Positions 32,220 through 42,850 of a DNA stretch of 64,000 nucleotides are shown here, one piece after another (positions within the stretch are counted from its first letter, which is position 1; each line of letters opens with the position of its first letter). The notes beneath the pieces were generated by a model. The model was given only the letters and a program-made list of their open reading frames with translations. It searched no databases and had not been told where the DNA came from. The stretch is from Phascolarctos cinereus (taxonomy: Eukaryota; Chordata; Mammalia; Diprotodontia; Phascolarctidae): NCBI RefSeq assembly GCF_002099425.1, contig NW_018344252.1:1860001-1924000 (forward strand), in the 5' to 3' direction. Both the position numbers and the translations under genes were made by a program.

Positions 32220-32562
32220 TTCCTTCTACTGCTAGGGCCCCTACCTCCCTCTGATTGGATTAGAAGGATGCTGGGCAGTGCAGAGCTTCTCCCAGAGCCT
32301 CCACTTAAGGAGGGCACCTAGGGCAGCCACCTCATCATTTACCACTTTTGGGCTTCATCATGCCCTATACACTGGGTACCCTCTTCTCCTCTCCTCTGCT
32401 TTTCAGTTTCTTTTAATGTGTTGTCTACCTCCATTAAAATGTGTGTTCCTTGAGGACAGTGACTGTATTTTAACTTTTTATATCCCTAGCACTTAGCACA
32501 ATACCTGGCATGTGGTAAGTGCTATGGTTAGAGATGTTAATGAAATGACTGAGACATACATA
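32220..32562 (+). mobile_element. L2 inserted into an older L2
   Basis: A plus-strand L2 3' end (AAAATGTGTGTTCCTTGAGG, ACAGTGACTGTATTTT, CCCTAGCACTTAGCACAATA, GGCATGTGGTAAGTGC). It lies between two collinear pieces of a minus-strand L2. Weak GAGACTTAG / GAGACATAC similarity at the edges may be the decayed target duplication. Confidence 0.75.
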
Positions 32563-32690
32563 AAGGAAGTCAGGGAAGACAAGAGGTGGAAATGAGAAAG
32601 GACGGAGTTCCAGGAATGTGGGACAATCAGGGAAAATGCCCAGAGCCAGGCCCATGAAACCATAGCTCTCATATCTCCTCCCACTCCCCA
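32563..32690 (-). mobile_element. L2 3' region, part 2
   Basis: GGAAGTCAGGGAAGACAAGA, GAGTTCCAGGAATGTGGGAC, AAAATGCCCAGAGCCAGG continue the L2 order exactly where part 1 stops. Confidence 0.78.
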
Positions 32691-32946
32691 GGAAGTCTTT
32701 TCTAGGCCCCAAATCCCTGGTTTCTTCAACCAATCCTTATAATATGGAATGCTTTTGGTGGTCTTCACTGTCCTGGTTAATCTCCTCTGGAAGCCCCAAT
32801 TAATCAACGTCTTTTCTAAAACATAGTTAGAAGTAAACACAGTAGGCCCAGTCTAATCTGGCCAGATCTGATTATAGTGGGTCTTTCACTTCTTAATTCA
32901 GGTAAGCTTGACCTCTTTTGATGCAACTCAAAGTCACATTAACTTT

Positions 32947-33112
32947 ATTTTTATTATTATTATTTTTTTATTTTTAGGCAATTGGGGTTAAGTGACTTGC
33001 CCAGGGTCACACAGCTAGTGAGTGTCAAGTGTTTGGTCTGAGGTCGGATTTGAACTCAGGTCCTCCTGACTTCAGGGTTGGTGCTCTATCTACTGTGTCA
33101 CCTATCTGCCCC
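32947..33112 (-). repeat. WSINE1-like SINE with target duplication
   Basis: TTAGGCAATTGGGGTTAAGT to TCACCTATCTGCCCC, full length, with an A/T-rich tail expanded to (TTA)n. Flanked by TCACATTAACTTT (32934-32946) and TCTCATTAACTTT (33113-33125), 13 bp with one mismatch. Confidence 0.93.
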
Positions 33113-33324
33113 TCTCATTAACTTTTAAAAAAACAGACTGTCACACTTTTGACTACTAAACTTCCTGGATCTTCTTTAAACAAATGGCTATCTAACCACA
33201 GCTGTCTTCCCCCCCCTTCAAGTTGTAAAATTTTACATTCATCTTTATTCATTATCTTCTTATGAATGTTGGATCCAATGTTTGGATCTGTGCAAACATT
33301 TCTGGAACCTTATTCCAGTGCATC

Positions 33325-33482
33325 CCCCAATATATTAACTATCCAGCAAGCATTTTTGGGGGGGTCCAGTTTTGTGCTGTGTATGATGGGAGGCAGCTCC
33401 TATTCTCAAGGAGCTTCCATTTTAGTATGGAGAGATGACATAGACATGGGACTATGGCCATGGAAGGCAGTGTCTGAGAGAT
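33325..33482 (-). repeat. L2 3' end
   Basis: CAGCAAGCATTTTTGGGGGG, TTGTGCTGTGTATGATGG and CTCAAGGAGCTTCCATTTTA give the reverse-complement L2 tail. Strongly diverged. Confidence 0.6.
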
Positions 33483-34295
33483 AGTGAATGAGATTAGTGA
33501 ATTTGTTTAAAAGTTACTAACCATTGCCATGTAGCAAAAAACACTTCCCATGGCTAAGACAATGCAAAACCTGGAGGATTTCCCAAAACCTGGGAAAGAT
33601 TTGTGCTGGTGAAACTTACTATTTTATTCAAGGCTATATTAAAACCATGGTCAACTGAAATTCAGTGGAATCTATAAGATCTGGGTATATTATTTAGACC
33701 ATAAAAAATCCTTAAAATGTTTTGAAGATTAAAAAACATTCCACTTGGGCTAGAAGTTTTGTTTCAATTGAGGGAATGATGAACTCTGATACTGAGAAGT
33801 AAAATTGCTCTGGAATTATAGAAATTCTCACATGGAAATGAAAATGGAACATTGTAAAATGTCATTATACCATACCACATGCCATGATAGTTTAAAGTGT
33901 TTATACAAAAGATGGAGATAAACATGCCTCCCAGGTGTTGACAACTCACCTGATTTAAATTCCATACAAAGGCAGACTTGGGGAAAAAACTGACTTCATC
34001 AAAAGCATGCTTAATATTCAATGCAGAAAAAGTTTGGTTTTCTAATGAAGAATGACAGAATATGTGTCAAAATCTTGTGAACTCAATCCAATTCATTTAA
34101 AACCAGTAACTGCAGGGAAAAGACACTGAATATTAAAAGTCTTTTTAAAAAAAAAGATGTAAAAAGTTGCAAGGTTTATTATATGTCAACCCATTTATTT
34201 TATATTGGACCAGTTAATTTGTACATCATTGTTGCTTGCAGCATTTCCTATATATCTTTGGGGTGTAACTATGATGTATCTAATTAGGAGAAATC
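33483..34295. other. No recognised feature
   Basis: AT-rich unique-looking sequence. The minus frame at 33764-34021 (85 codons) has no known motif. Confidence 0.35.
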
Positions 34296-34299
34296 TGGA

Positions 34300-35040
34300 G
34301 CTCTTACTCATTGATAGCAAGGATATGGATTTTTTATATTGGTATTTTACTGGTTGTTTTAACTAATTCTGGAAAATTTCATTGAACAATTTCTTAAAAT
34401 ATAGTATCCACATACTTTTGCTTTTCTAAGTTTATTGGAGCATCAGTAATCCTGAGTTTGCTGTTTAATGATCTATCCTCCAAGTAGGCAACTTGGCTCT
34501 GTGAGTTTCTGAGTCATTTTGGTAATTCAATGATTTCAGAGCTTGCTCTTCCATCTGGTCTAGATTTCATTTCTTTGTCTCTACTCAATTCTACTGTTTG
34601 TTGCTTCTGCAGTTTTTTTTAGGTTTCCACTTTTACTCCCTATCTTGGTAATTCCTGCCCATCATTTCCTCTTATTCCTTTTCTATATCTCAATATTTAA
34701 TTTTTTAATCTAATTTTTGACTTTCTTCTTTTTGTTTGTTCTTGTGATTATCTTAGCATTGCTAATCCTTTCTTGATGTCTTTGTATGGGTCATTTTTGC
34801 ATTGAAGATGTCACCAGAGGCACTTTGCATGTTCCCTTTCCTCATCATTTTAATTTCCTTTGATGCTTTATCCCAGTTGTTCTGCACTATTGAAAAGCTG
34901 GTTCTCTGCTTTGCTAGCTTTTGTTGGTTTCAATTTTCTCCAATTTTTTTAGCCTTTCCCTTTGATGTTTCTGTTTCTTATTTTTAGTGAGGTATATAAG
35001 AAGCCTGGCTTTCCTCAGTTCTCTCAGTCTGATATCTTGG
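34300..35040 (-). mobile_element. Old L1 ORF1-like LINE fragment
   Basis: Read on the minus strand it is A-rich, with long Lys/Glu-rich stretches (34560-34980) that suggest a coiled coil. It then reads SQVAYLEDRSLNSKLRITD, which resembles the ..LEDRSRRNNLRI.G.. entry into the L1 ORF1p RRM domain, followed by FNEIFQN. This is the same domain order as L1 ORF1 but far more diverged than copies 1-3. No ORF2 part is visible. Confidence 0.45.
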
Positions 35041-35355
35041 ATTAATAATGAAGATGAAATTTAAAGGCACACATATAAAGTGTTACACTCAGCTTCAAAA
35101 AATCAACTTCCAAAATTAAAAATTATGGCTGCATGGCTGCACATCAATGTTTATGAAAAAAGTCACATCAATTTCCATGGATTTCAAGGCTTACTAGGAG
35201 CCAGCAGCATGATGCATCTGCAATGATAACAATCATAGCATTAATAATATGATCTTAGATTGCACTGAGAAATGGAGAGTCTAGGACTAGAAGGTGATTT
35301 TGTAACTCAGTTCTTCTTTCCAGAGAAAATCTTGGTTATTGTGCTCAGTTCTTGG
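35041..35355. other. No recognised feature
   Basis: AT-rich unique-looking stretch between an old LINE fragment and the unclassified repeat. Confidence 0.35.
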
Positions 35356-35359
35356 TGGT

Positions 35360-35835
35360 TGTTGTTGTTGTTCATCCTTTATTTTTGAAGAGGGCCAGTG
35401 ACATCATGGGGTGATGTCTTGATTCATGCATGAATTTAATTTAAGAGAGGCAGAGTGGCACAAAGCTGTCAGGCTACCTCTCTCTTCCAGAGTCATTCAA
35501 AGTCCAGTGGCAAGGCAAAAGTCAGGATGACTAATGGTGGCCTGAAATGCTGTGGATCACCTTGGCATCTTTGATGTCTGACCAAGCTCTAATTGTCCCA
35601 CAGAGCCTGCTTCAGTTGCCTTTATGGACACTGGAACAAATTGTTCTCATCTGCCCATTCTATTGGGAGGAGTCTTCACATGCTATTGTCCCCCTAAGTC
35701 ATGGATGGGATTGAGGCCTGTCAGTTACCTTCCACCTGGTTTAGCCTGTTTTTCGAGATAGTTTTACCAGGATGTGACTGTTGTGTATGCTATATCTTCT
35801 TGGAGCCATGGGTGAGATTCAAGTGCCAGGTGCAC
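35360..35835 (-). repeat. Unclassified interspersed repeat, copy B (longest)
   Basis: The minus-strand 3' end carries a (GTT)n tail on the plus strand (35357-35374), then CATCCTTTATTTTTGAAGAG, GGCCAGTGACATCATGGGGT, CCTCTCTCTTCCAGAGTCA, AGTCCAGTGGCAAGGC. It continues about 330 bp further than copies A and C: GCATCTTTGATGTCTGACCA, CTTCACATGCTATTGTCCC. No open frame of note. A CAA tail is compatible with LINE-mediated spread. Confidence 0.7.
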
Positions 35836-36002
35836 AGTTCTTGGTAACACATCTTAGGAAAGCCATGGATCAACTAAAGAACTTTTAGAAGAGGGAAATC
35901 AATACGCTGAAAATTTGGAGTTGTGATATGAGGCTTGGTTGAAGGATGGTAATCTGAAGAAGAGATATTTTAAGGTGTAGGACACGCTAGTTTTCTTCAA
36001 CT

Positions 36003-36979
36003 ATTTGATTCATATTTTTCTTGGAGGCTTTGGATGTAGGAGCTTTGGCTTTGTTGTCTTCTTCTGGTCGTAAGTTTTGATCTTTGTCACCAAAGAAAGA
36101 TTCTATGGTCTGACTATTTTTTGCACAGTTTGTTCATGATCCAGCCAATTACTTGAGTTTTAAACTTTTTGTTAAGGTGGGGGGGTCTACTTCCAGTGTG
36201 GAGAATGTACTGTCCCAAGCTTTGGGGGTTTTGTGCAGCTGTTTTCAAAGATACTTGTAGGGACCTGTAAATTTTCAGTTCTTCTAAGGTGGTACAATCA
36301 AGTGTGAGGTGTTTATTTCTTTCCTGGCCTGTGCTGTGGTCTCTGAGTGACCACAAGCACTCTTTTCTGCCTTTTCTACCACCACTAAAACCTCCACTAC
36401 ACCAGCGCTCTTCCTCACCCCAGGACCACCACCCAGAACTGTGACCCAGATCTGAGCATGGGTAAAGCAAGAGATTCCTGCCTAAGCAGCAGCAAAGAGA
36501 TCTCTGCAATCCCCCCTCTGATCAGCCACTCAATTTCCCCTCTATCTTTGGTCCAGAAGCTCTGGAAGCAGCCACCACCCTGGGTCTGTGCCAGGACTGG
36601 GGCTGGGACTGAGCTTCTCTCTCATCCCCGTCAGAGACTTTTCCTACTGACCTTCTAAGTTCTCTTTGGTGTTCATGGGTTGAGAAGTCTGGAAACCTCC
36701 ACAGCTGCCCATCATTCACTCCCCTGAGGCCTGCTCCAGGTTTGCTGAGGCCTGGTCTTTGCCTTTGTACCCAAGCTGAACTGTGCTCCTCTACCAGCCC
36801 AGAGCAACAGACCTTTCCAATAAACTATCCAGGTTGTCTTGGGCTGGAAATTTGTTTCACTCTGTCTTTTTGTGGGTTCTGCTACTCTAGAATTTGTTTA
36901 GAGCTATTTTTACAGGTATTTGGAGGGTTTGGGGGGAGAGCTGAAGTAAGTCACTGCTTTTACACTGCCATCTTGGCTC
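36003..36979 (-). mobile_element. HAL1/L1-lineage 5' end fragment (copy 4)
   Basis: It retains the 5' end (GCCATCTTGGCTCC on plus at 36968-36981), the whole 5' UTR and the first part of ORF1 (about 36003-36090), closely matching copy 1. Everything 3' of about 36003 is missing. LINE insertions normally lose the 5' end, so this copy was probably broken by a later deletion or rearrangement. No microsatellite occurs at the hotspot used in copies 1-3. Confidence 0.85.
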
Positions 36980-36989
36980 CACCCCCTCT

Positions 36990-37900
36990 TCAAATATTTG
37001 AACAGATGCTACTTGGAAAGGGGATGAGATTTGTTAGCGCCTCCATAGAGGAAAAGTATAAACAGTGGGCACAAGTTGCAGAGTGACCAATTCAGGGTCC
37101 CACTAAGGGAAAGCTTCGTAACAATTGGAGCTGCCTTCTCAGAACAACATGCTGCTTTGGAGCCTCATGAAAGGTACCACCAAGCCAAGGTCTAACAACT
37201 GCTGTGGGTCATGTAGTCTGGATTCTTTTGTAGCTCAATGATGGATTGGAAAGCCTCTGAGATATCTTCCAAGTCTGATGTGCCATGATGGAAACTTCTG
37301 GCAGTGCATGAGAAAGTGACCTGCCTCTGGCAACACATTAATAACTGAGAAATCCTTCTGAGTGTGTTCAGGAATGAAAAGAATTTAGTCTCCTTTTCAC
37401 CTCACCTCAGAAATGTCAGAGTGATACAGCTCTTCATATTCTTTCCTATGAGCTGACATCCATCATTCTTGCATGAATGCCTGGAAATCTTTGAATGGCT
37501 CAAAGCCAACTTATTAAATCTTCCATTGCATTCTGTATGTGATGGCAAAAATAAAATTCTGTATTTTTATTTTAGTAAGATGTTATTAAGTAGAACAAAA
37601 ATTAGGATACATTTAACAATTTCTAATAAAATAATCAAATACATAAAATAAAGAATGAAATTAAACATAAACTCATAAATGCCAGCTATTTACCATTTAC
37701 CAAAAGATCTATATCTTTCTATAGAAACACACATCAATATATATGCAAACTTTAAACACATAATAATTTCACATATTTTTATGTACCCCATTCAAACCTT
37801 TCATGTGCATTTCTGTACTCAGCCAATTCTGTTGCTATTGGATTTATTATAATTGTATTTTCCTTTTGTTTTTTAAAATTGTTTTGCATTTTTTTCCAGG
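36990..37900. other. No recognised feature
   Basis: Unique-looking sequence, increasingly AT-rich toward 37900. No frame with a known motif. Confidence 0.35.
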
Positions 37901-37904
37901 ATTG

Positions 37905-38040
37905 ACCACGGGTTGCATGTAGCCTACAAAATTCCCAAGAGTGGCTTGAAGCAGATTAAAATGTGTCTGGGAGGTAACAAAACAAATAAAATATAATATG
38001 ATAGAGATAATGAAAATTTCTGGGTGCTGAAGTCAGTATG
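37905..38040. mobile_element. Possible hAT-type element end
   Basis: GACCACGGGTTGCATGTAGC then AGCAGATTAAAATGTGTCTG and GGGAGGTAACAAAACAAATA resemble the end of a Charlie-type element (a GCGGGCCGCATG..GATTAAAATGTAATTGGGAAATA-like consensus). Only one end is seen. Confidence 0.35.
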
Positions 38041-38615
38041 TGAGCAGGGATCCATTTCTGGTTGAGTTGGATTCCACTTGTGTGATGGCTTCAGGGTCCA
38101 GAGCCTTGGAGTCAGGAAGACATCCTCATTAGGACTAGAGCCAAAGAACTGCCTCTGACCTGTGCTGCCTGTAGTAACTCTCTTAGTGCCCTAGGCAACT
38201 CATGAAGGCTTTAAATTGCAAAGAAGGTGCCCATCTCCATTGGGAAATAGGATTTTCTCATTTGCAAATTCTCAATTACAGGGAAATTCCAGGTCTACTC
38301 CCTAATCCTACTGAGAAAATAGATTTGAATAAACCTTATAGTCATTAGCAGTTTCAACCTCTAGGCTCCCTCGGGTTCCTCAAAAAAGTTAAGAAAAAAT
38401 GGTGATTGGGACAGATAGTATTGCATCTTGCCACTTTTTTCATTTACCATTTCTTCACAGAGCAGAAATACATGGGATTTGATGGGAATAAGTTGGCACT
38501 GATGTTGCAGGGAGCCTGATCTCAAAGAGAAGAGATTAGGTACTCTTTACTCTAGCTCCTTATGCTCCCACCCCAAAAGTGGGAAATATACCTTAAACAA
38601 TGATGAGATAAAGTT
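38041..38615. other. No recognised feature
   Basis: Unique-looking. The phrase GAGTCAGGAAGACATCC at about 38110 may be a short SINE scrap. Confidence 0.3.
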
Positions 38616-38619
38616 TAGG

Positions 38620-38868
38620 GGCAGTGGTTGGAGTGTTGAGCCTAGAGTCAGGAAGACCTGAGTTCAAATTTTACCTCAGACACTTCCTTGCCTAATGACC
38701 CTGGGCAAGTCACTTTAACCTTTATTTCCCTCAGTTTTCTCCACTGTAGAATGATGATCATAATAGCACCTACCTTCCACGGTTGTTGTTAGGATCAAAT
38801 AAGATAAACTTTGTAATGTTGTTAGCACAATTCCTGGAATGTAATAGGCACCTGAGAAATCTTCTTTC
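38620..38868 (+). repeat. MIR/MON1-class SINE
   Basis: AGCCTAGAGTCAGGAAGACC, TGACCCTGGGCAAGTCACTT, ATAGCACCTACCTTCCACGG, GTTGTTAGGATCAAATAAGA, GCACAATTCCTGGAATGTAA: full order from head to L2-type tail. Confidence 0.85.
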
Positions 38869-38869
38869 C

Positions 38870-39235
38870 CTCCCTACTTCCCTCATGCCTAAGATCTCGC
38901 CCAATAGGGACTGATCAGATTCCTTCTGGAAAAGAGACTAAATGTAGGAAATAGATACCAGGCATAAGACAATTAGTGCCTTCACAACCACACAAGAAAT
39001 ACATAAAACACAAGAATACTAAGCAAACTTTAACAACTCTTGAAAACATGTCACTTACTCTGCTTTCTCCAAAAGGGAAAGGCACTTTCTGGGTCTGCTG
39101 AACAGCCTTCTTACTTTCACCTATGACCTTCCCTGTCTATATAATTTGCAAATGGTTAGATGCCACAGAGGTGAGAATGCCTTAACTGTATGTGTGGTGG
39201 AAGGCCACTAGGACCTCTTCCATTCTTATCTAGGG
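38870..39235. other. No recognised feature
   Basis: Short unique-looking stretch. No frame of note. Confidence 0.35.
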
Positions 39236-39239
39236 GAAT

Positions 39240-39340
39240 GCTAACCACAGCCTGGCCTTGCTTCAATCCAATTCACTTGCAAGTCATGACATCTTCTTCC
39301 TGACATAGTGGTCCTCTTTGATAATGAAGGACAAACAACA
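39240..39340 (+). repeat. Unclassified interspersed repeat, copy C
   Basis: AATCCAATTCACTTGCAAGT, CATGACATCTTC, GTGGTCCTCTTTGATAATGA, AGGACAAACAACAA. Only the last ~100 bp of the family, with its CAA-rich end, is present. Confidence 0.7.
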
Positions 39341-39479
39341 ATGATTTGCAAGTATGGATGCCTCAGGCACCCAGGCTTCCAAGCTTGGGCTTTCTTAGCC
39401 TTTTCAGCTGCAGCATCCTTCTGGCAATCTTATGTGGCAGATATGTGTTTTCTTGAAGAAGAGAAGGAAAGATTTATTA

Positions 39480-39658
39480 TCATTGTTGAGTGCCTATTAT
39501 GTGATAAACTCTGTACTAAGTTCTTTACAAATACTATTTCGTTTGATCCTTATGACAACCCTGTGAGTTAATTGCTATTATTTTTCACATTTTATAGTTG
39601 AGGAAACCGAGGTAGAGAGTGGGTAAGTGCCCAAGGTCAGGTAGTTGTTGACAATATG
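39480..39658 (-). repeat. MIR-class SINE
   Basis: TTCTTTACAAATACTATTTC, TTGATCCTTATGACAACCCT, CATTTTATAGTTGAGGAAAC, CGAGGTAGAGAGTGGG, CCCAAGGTCAGGTAG. Confidence 0.82.
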
Positions 39659-39764
39659 TTATAAACTGTTCAGACTAAAGCTGTTGATAATGTGTTATAC
39701 ATTGTTCAATTATCTATTGAGGAAGGGATCTTACATTTTCCAATAGATATTGAAGGCAAGGGGA

Positions 39765-39865
39765 TACAGTAGAAAAACCACCAGCTCCGGAGGTGGAGAA
39801 CCTGGACTTAACTACCATTTCAGATACTTAAATACTTGTGTGACCTTCGACCAGACATTTCTCTA
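39765..39865 (+). repeat. MIR-class SINE head fragment
   Basis: GGATACAGTAGAAAAACCAC, GGAGAACCTGGACTTAACTA and CTTGTGTGACCTTCGACCAG follow the tRNA head and early core. Cut at about 39865 where L1 sequence begins. Confidence 0.5.
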
Positions 39866-39867
39866 TC

Positions 39868-40350
39868 AATTTTGTGTTTTCAGTTTTGTTTGTTCAGTTA
39901 CTGTGCATTGTATATTCTGATTGTACTTTTTGTTTTTTTTCTGGTTTTGTTGTGATTTCACCCTGCTCATTTGCTATCTTATTTATTTGATTTTCTGTTT
40001 TCTTAGCTAAAGGTGATTATTAATTGTTTTATGATTTGTTCTTTGACCCTCTATTTAAGCATTCATTGGCATCTCCTTTTGGGTCTATGCTTTTTGTTTA
40101 TGGTCCCAGAAGGACTGATTGTTTCTATTGTGTTATGGTCTATAAAGGATGCTTTTTTTTTTTTACAATTTCTATCTTTTTGTATTTGTTTGCAATATCT
40201 CTGTGCCCTAATAAATAGTCAGCTTTTGTAAAAGTTCCATGTGGTGCTGAGAAATTTGCATTTTTTTGCAGTACCATTTAGAATATGGCATAAATATTTT
40301 AGCTTTAGTTTCTTTAGCAATTTGTTCAGGGACATAAGGGTGAGGGTGGG
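39868..40350 (-). mobile_element. L1 ORF2 fragment (linker between endonuclease and RT)
   Basis: On the plus strand the T-rich antisense text matches the known antisense of L1 ORF2: GATTGTTTCTATTGTGTTAT, GGTCTATAAAGGATGC, then CCATGTGGTGCTGAGAAATT. In intact L1 this is the region around ...CATTGTGGTCTGAGA... and ...TGTGGTGCTGAAAA.... Heavily mutated. It shows that complete L1 elements once reached this locus beside the ORF2-less family. Confidence 0.6.
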
Positions 40351-40864
40351 AATCCTACCATGAAGGAGTGTCCTTTATGTCACTTGCCCAAATTGGCATT
40401 GTTCTGGGACTGAGGTACAATGAAAAGGGGGAATCTGCGATGCAAGGTGGACAAGGCAGTGACAGAAAATGCCCAGGGGGAATAGGCCAGAATGGAGACC
40501 TAACATGAATACCATGAAAAATACAGAGGATAGAGAGGACTAGATGATAGAGGGGTCATGCATCAAAGAATGAAGACCTAGAGTGGAAAGGAGAGGAAGA
40601 AAATGAAGAGAGTAAGAGAAATCCTCTTTGGAAAGAGATGAAAAAATGCAATTTATAAGACTGAAGGAAAGAACTAGTCAAAGTGGAGGAAAGGAATAGT
40701 GAGCATGGTGGGGAAGGGGCAGAGAGCTCAGGGTAGGTGTCCATTCATGGATTTTTGTAAACTTCTTTTGGGTTTTTGGTGTTCTAGACCATTGTGATAG
40801 CTGCTTTATCTTTGGCACATCATTTATGTTTTGGAGAGATTTGAGAAGTCATGGAGATCAGAGA
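40351..40864. other. No recognised feature
   Basis: Purine-rich but not tandem (for example 40560-40720). No gene signature. Confidence 0.35.
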
Positions 40865-41575
40865 AAATGTCTAGTCCTCTATCCTGCTGGTCACATGACC
40901 CAGAAGTCTGCAGTAGTTCTCTAATTGTTCTCACTATTCAAGTCTCTTGCCATTTCAGCCCATCCTACTCAGTGCTGCCAAAAACTTTCCTTGAGCACAG
41001 ACTTCCCAACTCTTCCAATTCTTGTGCCTTTCTATGGCACTGAGGATAAAGGACAGACAGCATGCTTAATAGCCAAAGCCCTTGGTGAACTTTCCTCAGC
41101 CATCTTTCCAACTTGATTGAACGTGATCCCCATTCTTCCCACCTCCTGTTGTCTGATGTTCAAACAAAATATCTTTATCTCTGTCCTTAATACATGACTT
41201 GGCATATGCTGGGTCTGTGCCTGTGCATTGGCTCTCCCACGTGCCTGGAATCCTCTCTCCTTATACAGTCCTTTCTTTCTTTAAGATTGAACCTGAGCCA
41301 CATCTTCATTAAAAGTTTCCTGACCCTGCCAACCGCTAGTGCCCTCCTCCCAACTTACCTTGTATTTGAGTATTTTGTATCAGTTTGTAGTGAATAATTT
41401 TGTATATATATATATATATATGCATACACACAGACACACACATTTAATTGTCTCTTCCTTTAGATTGTAAGTTCTTTGGAAGTAGGGCTTGTTTCATTTT
41501 TTATCCTTGTATCCTCTCAATAAGCACAGTGCTTGGCACACACCAGTGCTTAATAAATACTTGTTGATTCTAGAT
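40865..41575 (+). mobile_element. L2 3' UTR and end, with internal TA/CA run
   Basis: GTGCCTGGAATCCTCTCTCC, CACATCTTCATTAAAAGTTT, CTTACCTTGTATTTGAG, then TA/CA dinucleotides at 41401-41437, then TTAGATTGTAAGTTCTTTGG, CAGTGCTTGGCACACACCAG, TGCTTAATAAATACTTGTTG. The first ~250 bp are weaker. Confidence 0.8.
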
Positions 41576-41760
41576 TGCAGACCTGGGAGGGACCTTGCAG
41601 GCTATATAGACCAATTTCTTTATTCTACAAATGAAATACCAAAGGCTCACAAAGGTTGGGACAAAGTCACAAGCTGGAATTCCAGCCCTGGCCCTCCAAC
41701 TACAAATCTGACATTCTTTGGACCTGCAGGAGTTTGTGCTCCACCTGCTGAAACTTCAAG
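41576..41760 (-). repeat. MIR-class SINE
   Basis: GACCTGGGAGGGACCTTGCA, TTTATTCTACAAATGAAAT, AAGTCACAAGCTGGAATTCC: reverse complement, diverged. Confidence 0.6.
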
Positions 41761-42210
41761 AACCCAGCATGGCAGCTACCCAGAAAGACACCCCGGAGAA
41801 GGAATGAGGGGCTTGCTCGGAACTTTCTGCTCCATTGAGCTGAACATGTTTCCCTGTAATTTATACCCTTTGCTCCTGTTCCTTCTTTCCAGATCCAAGC
41901 TGAGAAAAAGTCCAATCCCTCCCTCCAAGGAGACAGCCCTTCAGTACTCAGAGACAACTGTCATGTCCTTCCTGGATATTTTCCTTTAAGGGATAAACTT
42001 TCCCGGGTCCTTCATATCATCATGACAAGGTTTTTAAGTGTTGTCTGGGCAACTATTATAATGCATTGTAGAACTATATCCTAGACATGGGGAGAGTGCA
42101 CATAGAAACACTATAATGCATGGTTGTACTCAAGAAGACCCATGCCAGATGACTTGGGGTATGGTGCATTCACTATTTAGATGTCTGAACAGTAACTGCT
42201 CCATCCAAAT
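41761..42210. other. No recognised feature
   Basis: The long plus frame 41489-41989 ends here. It starts inside L2 and crosses a MIR, so it is not a gene. Confidence 0.4.
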
Positions 42211-42214
42211 TGGC

Positions 42215-42470
42215 CAATTTTTTATCCCATGGATCCATTTTATAACATTTCTGTCTCCATGCCTTTCTTCTTATGTCTCTCTCCTTGACTAGAATATTCT
42301 TCTCATTTTTGCCTGTTGATTCCTTGCAATCTTTTATAACACAACAGAAAAACACCCAGATACTTTTTCCTGAACTCCCTGGTTTATTTCCACTTGCACT
42401 TATAAAATACTGTCTTTTGTAATTATTCATTTGTCTTCCTCTCTGTAACACTGGATTACATGACCCTCAT
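42215..42470 (+). mobile_element. Possible L2/L3 3' UTR remnant
   Basis: CTTGACTAGAATATTCTTCT, GCCTGTTGATTCCTTGCAAT, ATAAAATACTGTCTTTTGTA and CTTCCTCTCTGTAACACTGG follow the general order of an old LINE 3' UTR but are very weak. Confidence 0.3.
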
Positions 42471-42714
42471 CAAAGACATATTGCCATGGAGACTACATGG
42501 GCTGGAATTTGGGTGTGCTGACATGCACAAATTAACAAGAATTTCCCCAGGTTTCCAAGGTTTTTGACCTTGAAGAAACTTCTGTGGAGAAGCTACCTGT
42601 AGGCTCAGAGAAAGAGAAAGGCTGCCTATGTTTGATTCCAGGTTTCCCCTGCCAATTCTGGCAAGGAATTTGGGATGGAAGTATTGTCCTCTTGCCGCTG
42701 GAAGTAAGGTCAGT

Positions 42715-42850
42715 TAGTCAATCAATAAACATTTATCAAGTGTCTAATATATGTCAGGCTCTATGCTAAGTATTGGGAATGCAAAGGCAAAAGAGCTCCC
42801 CTTGAGAAGTTCACAATCTAATAGGGGAAAGATGATTCATACCAGGAAGC
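42715..42850 (-). repeat. L2 3' end
   Basis: CAATCAATAAACATTTATCA, GTCAGGCTCTATGCTAAGTA, CCTTGAGAAGTTCACAATCT. Confidence 0.82.

Noticed and set aside
36114-36509. 131-codon minus frame
   Set aside because: It lies within the 5' UTR of LINE fragment copy 4. Copy 1 has a similar but interrupted frame at 9958-10299, so it is shared repeat sequence.
41489-41989. 166-codon plus-strand frame
   Set aside because: It begins in the L2 3' end, crosses a MIR fragment and has no protein motif.
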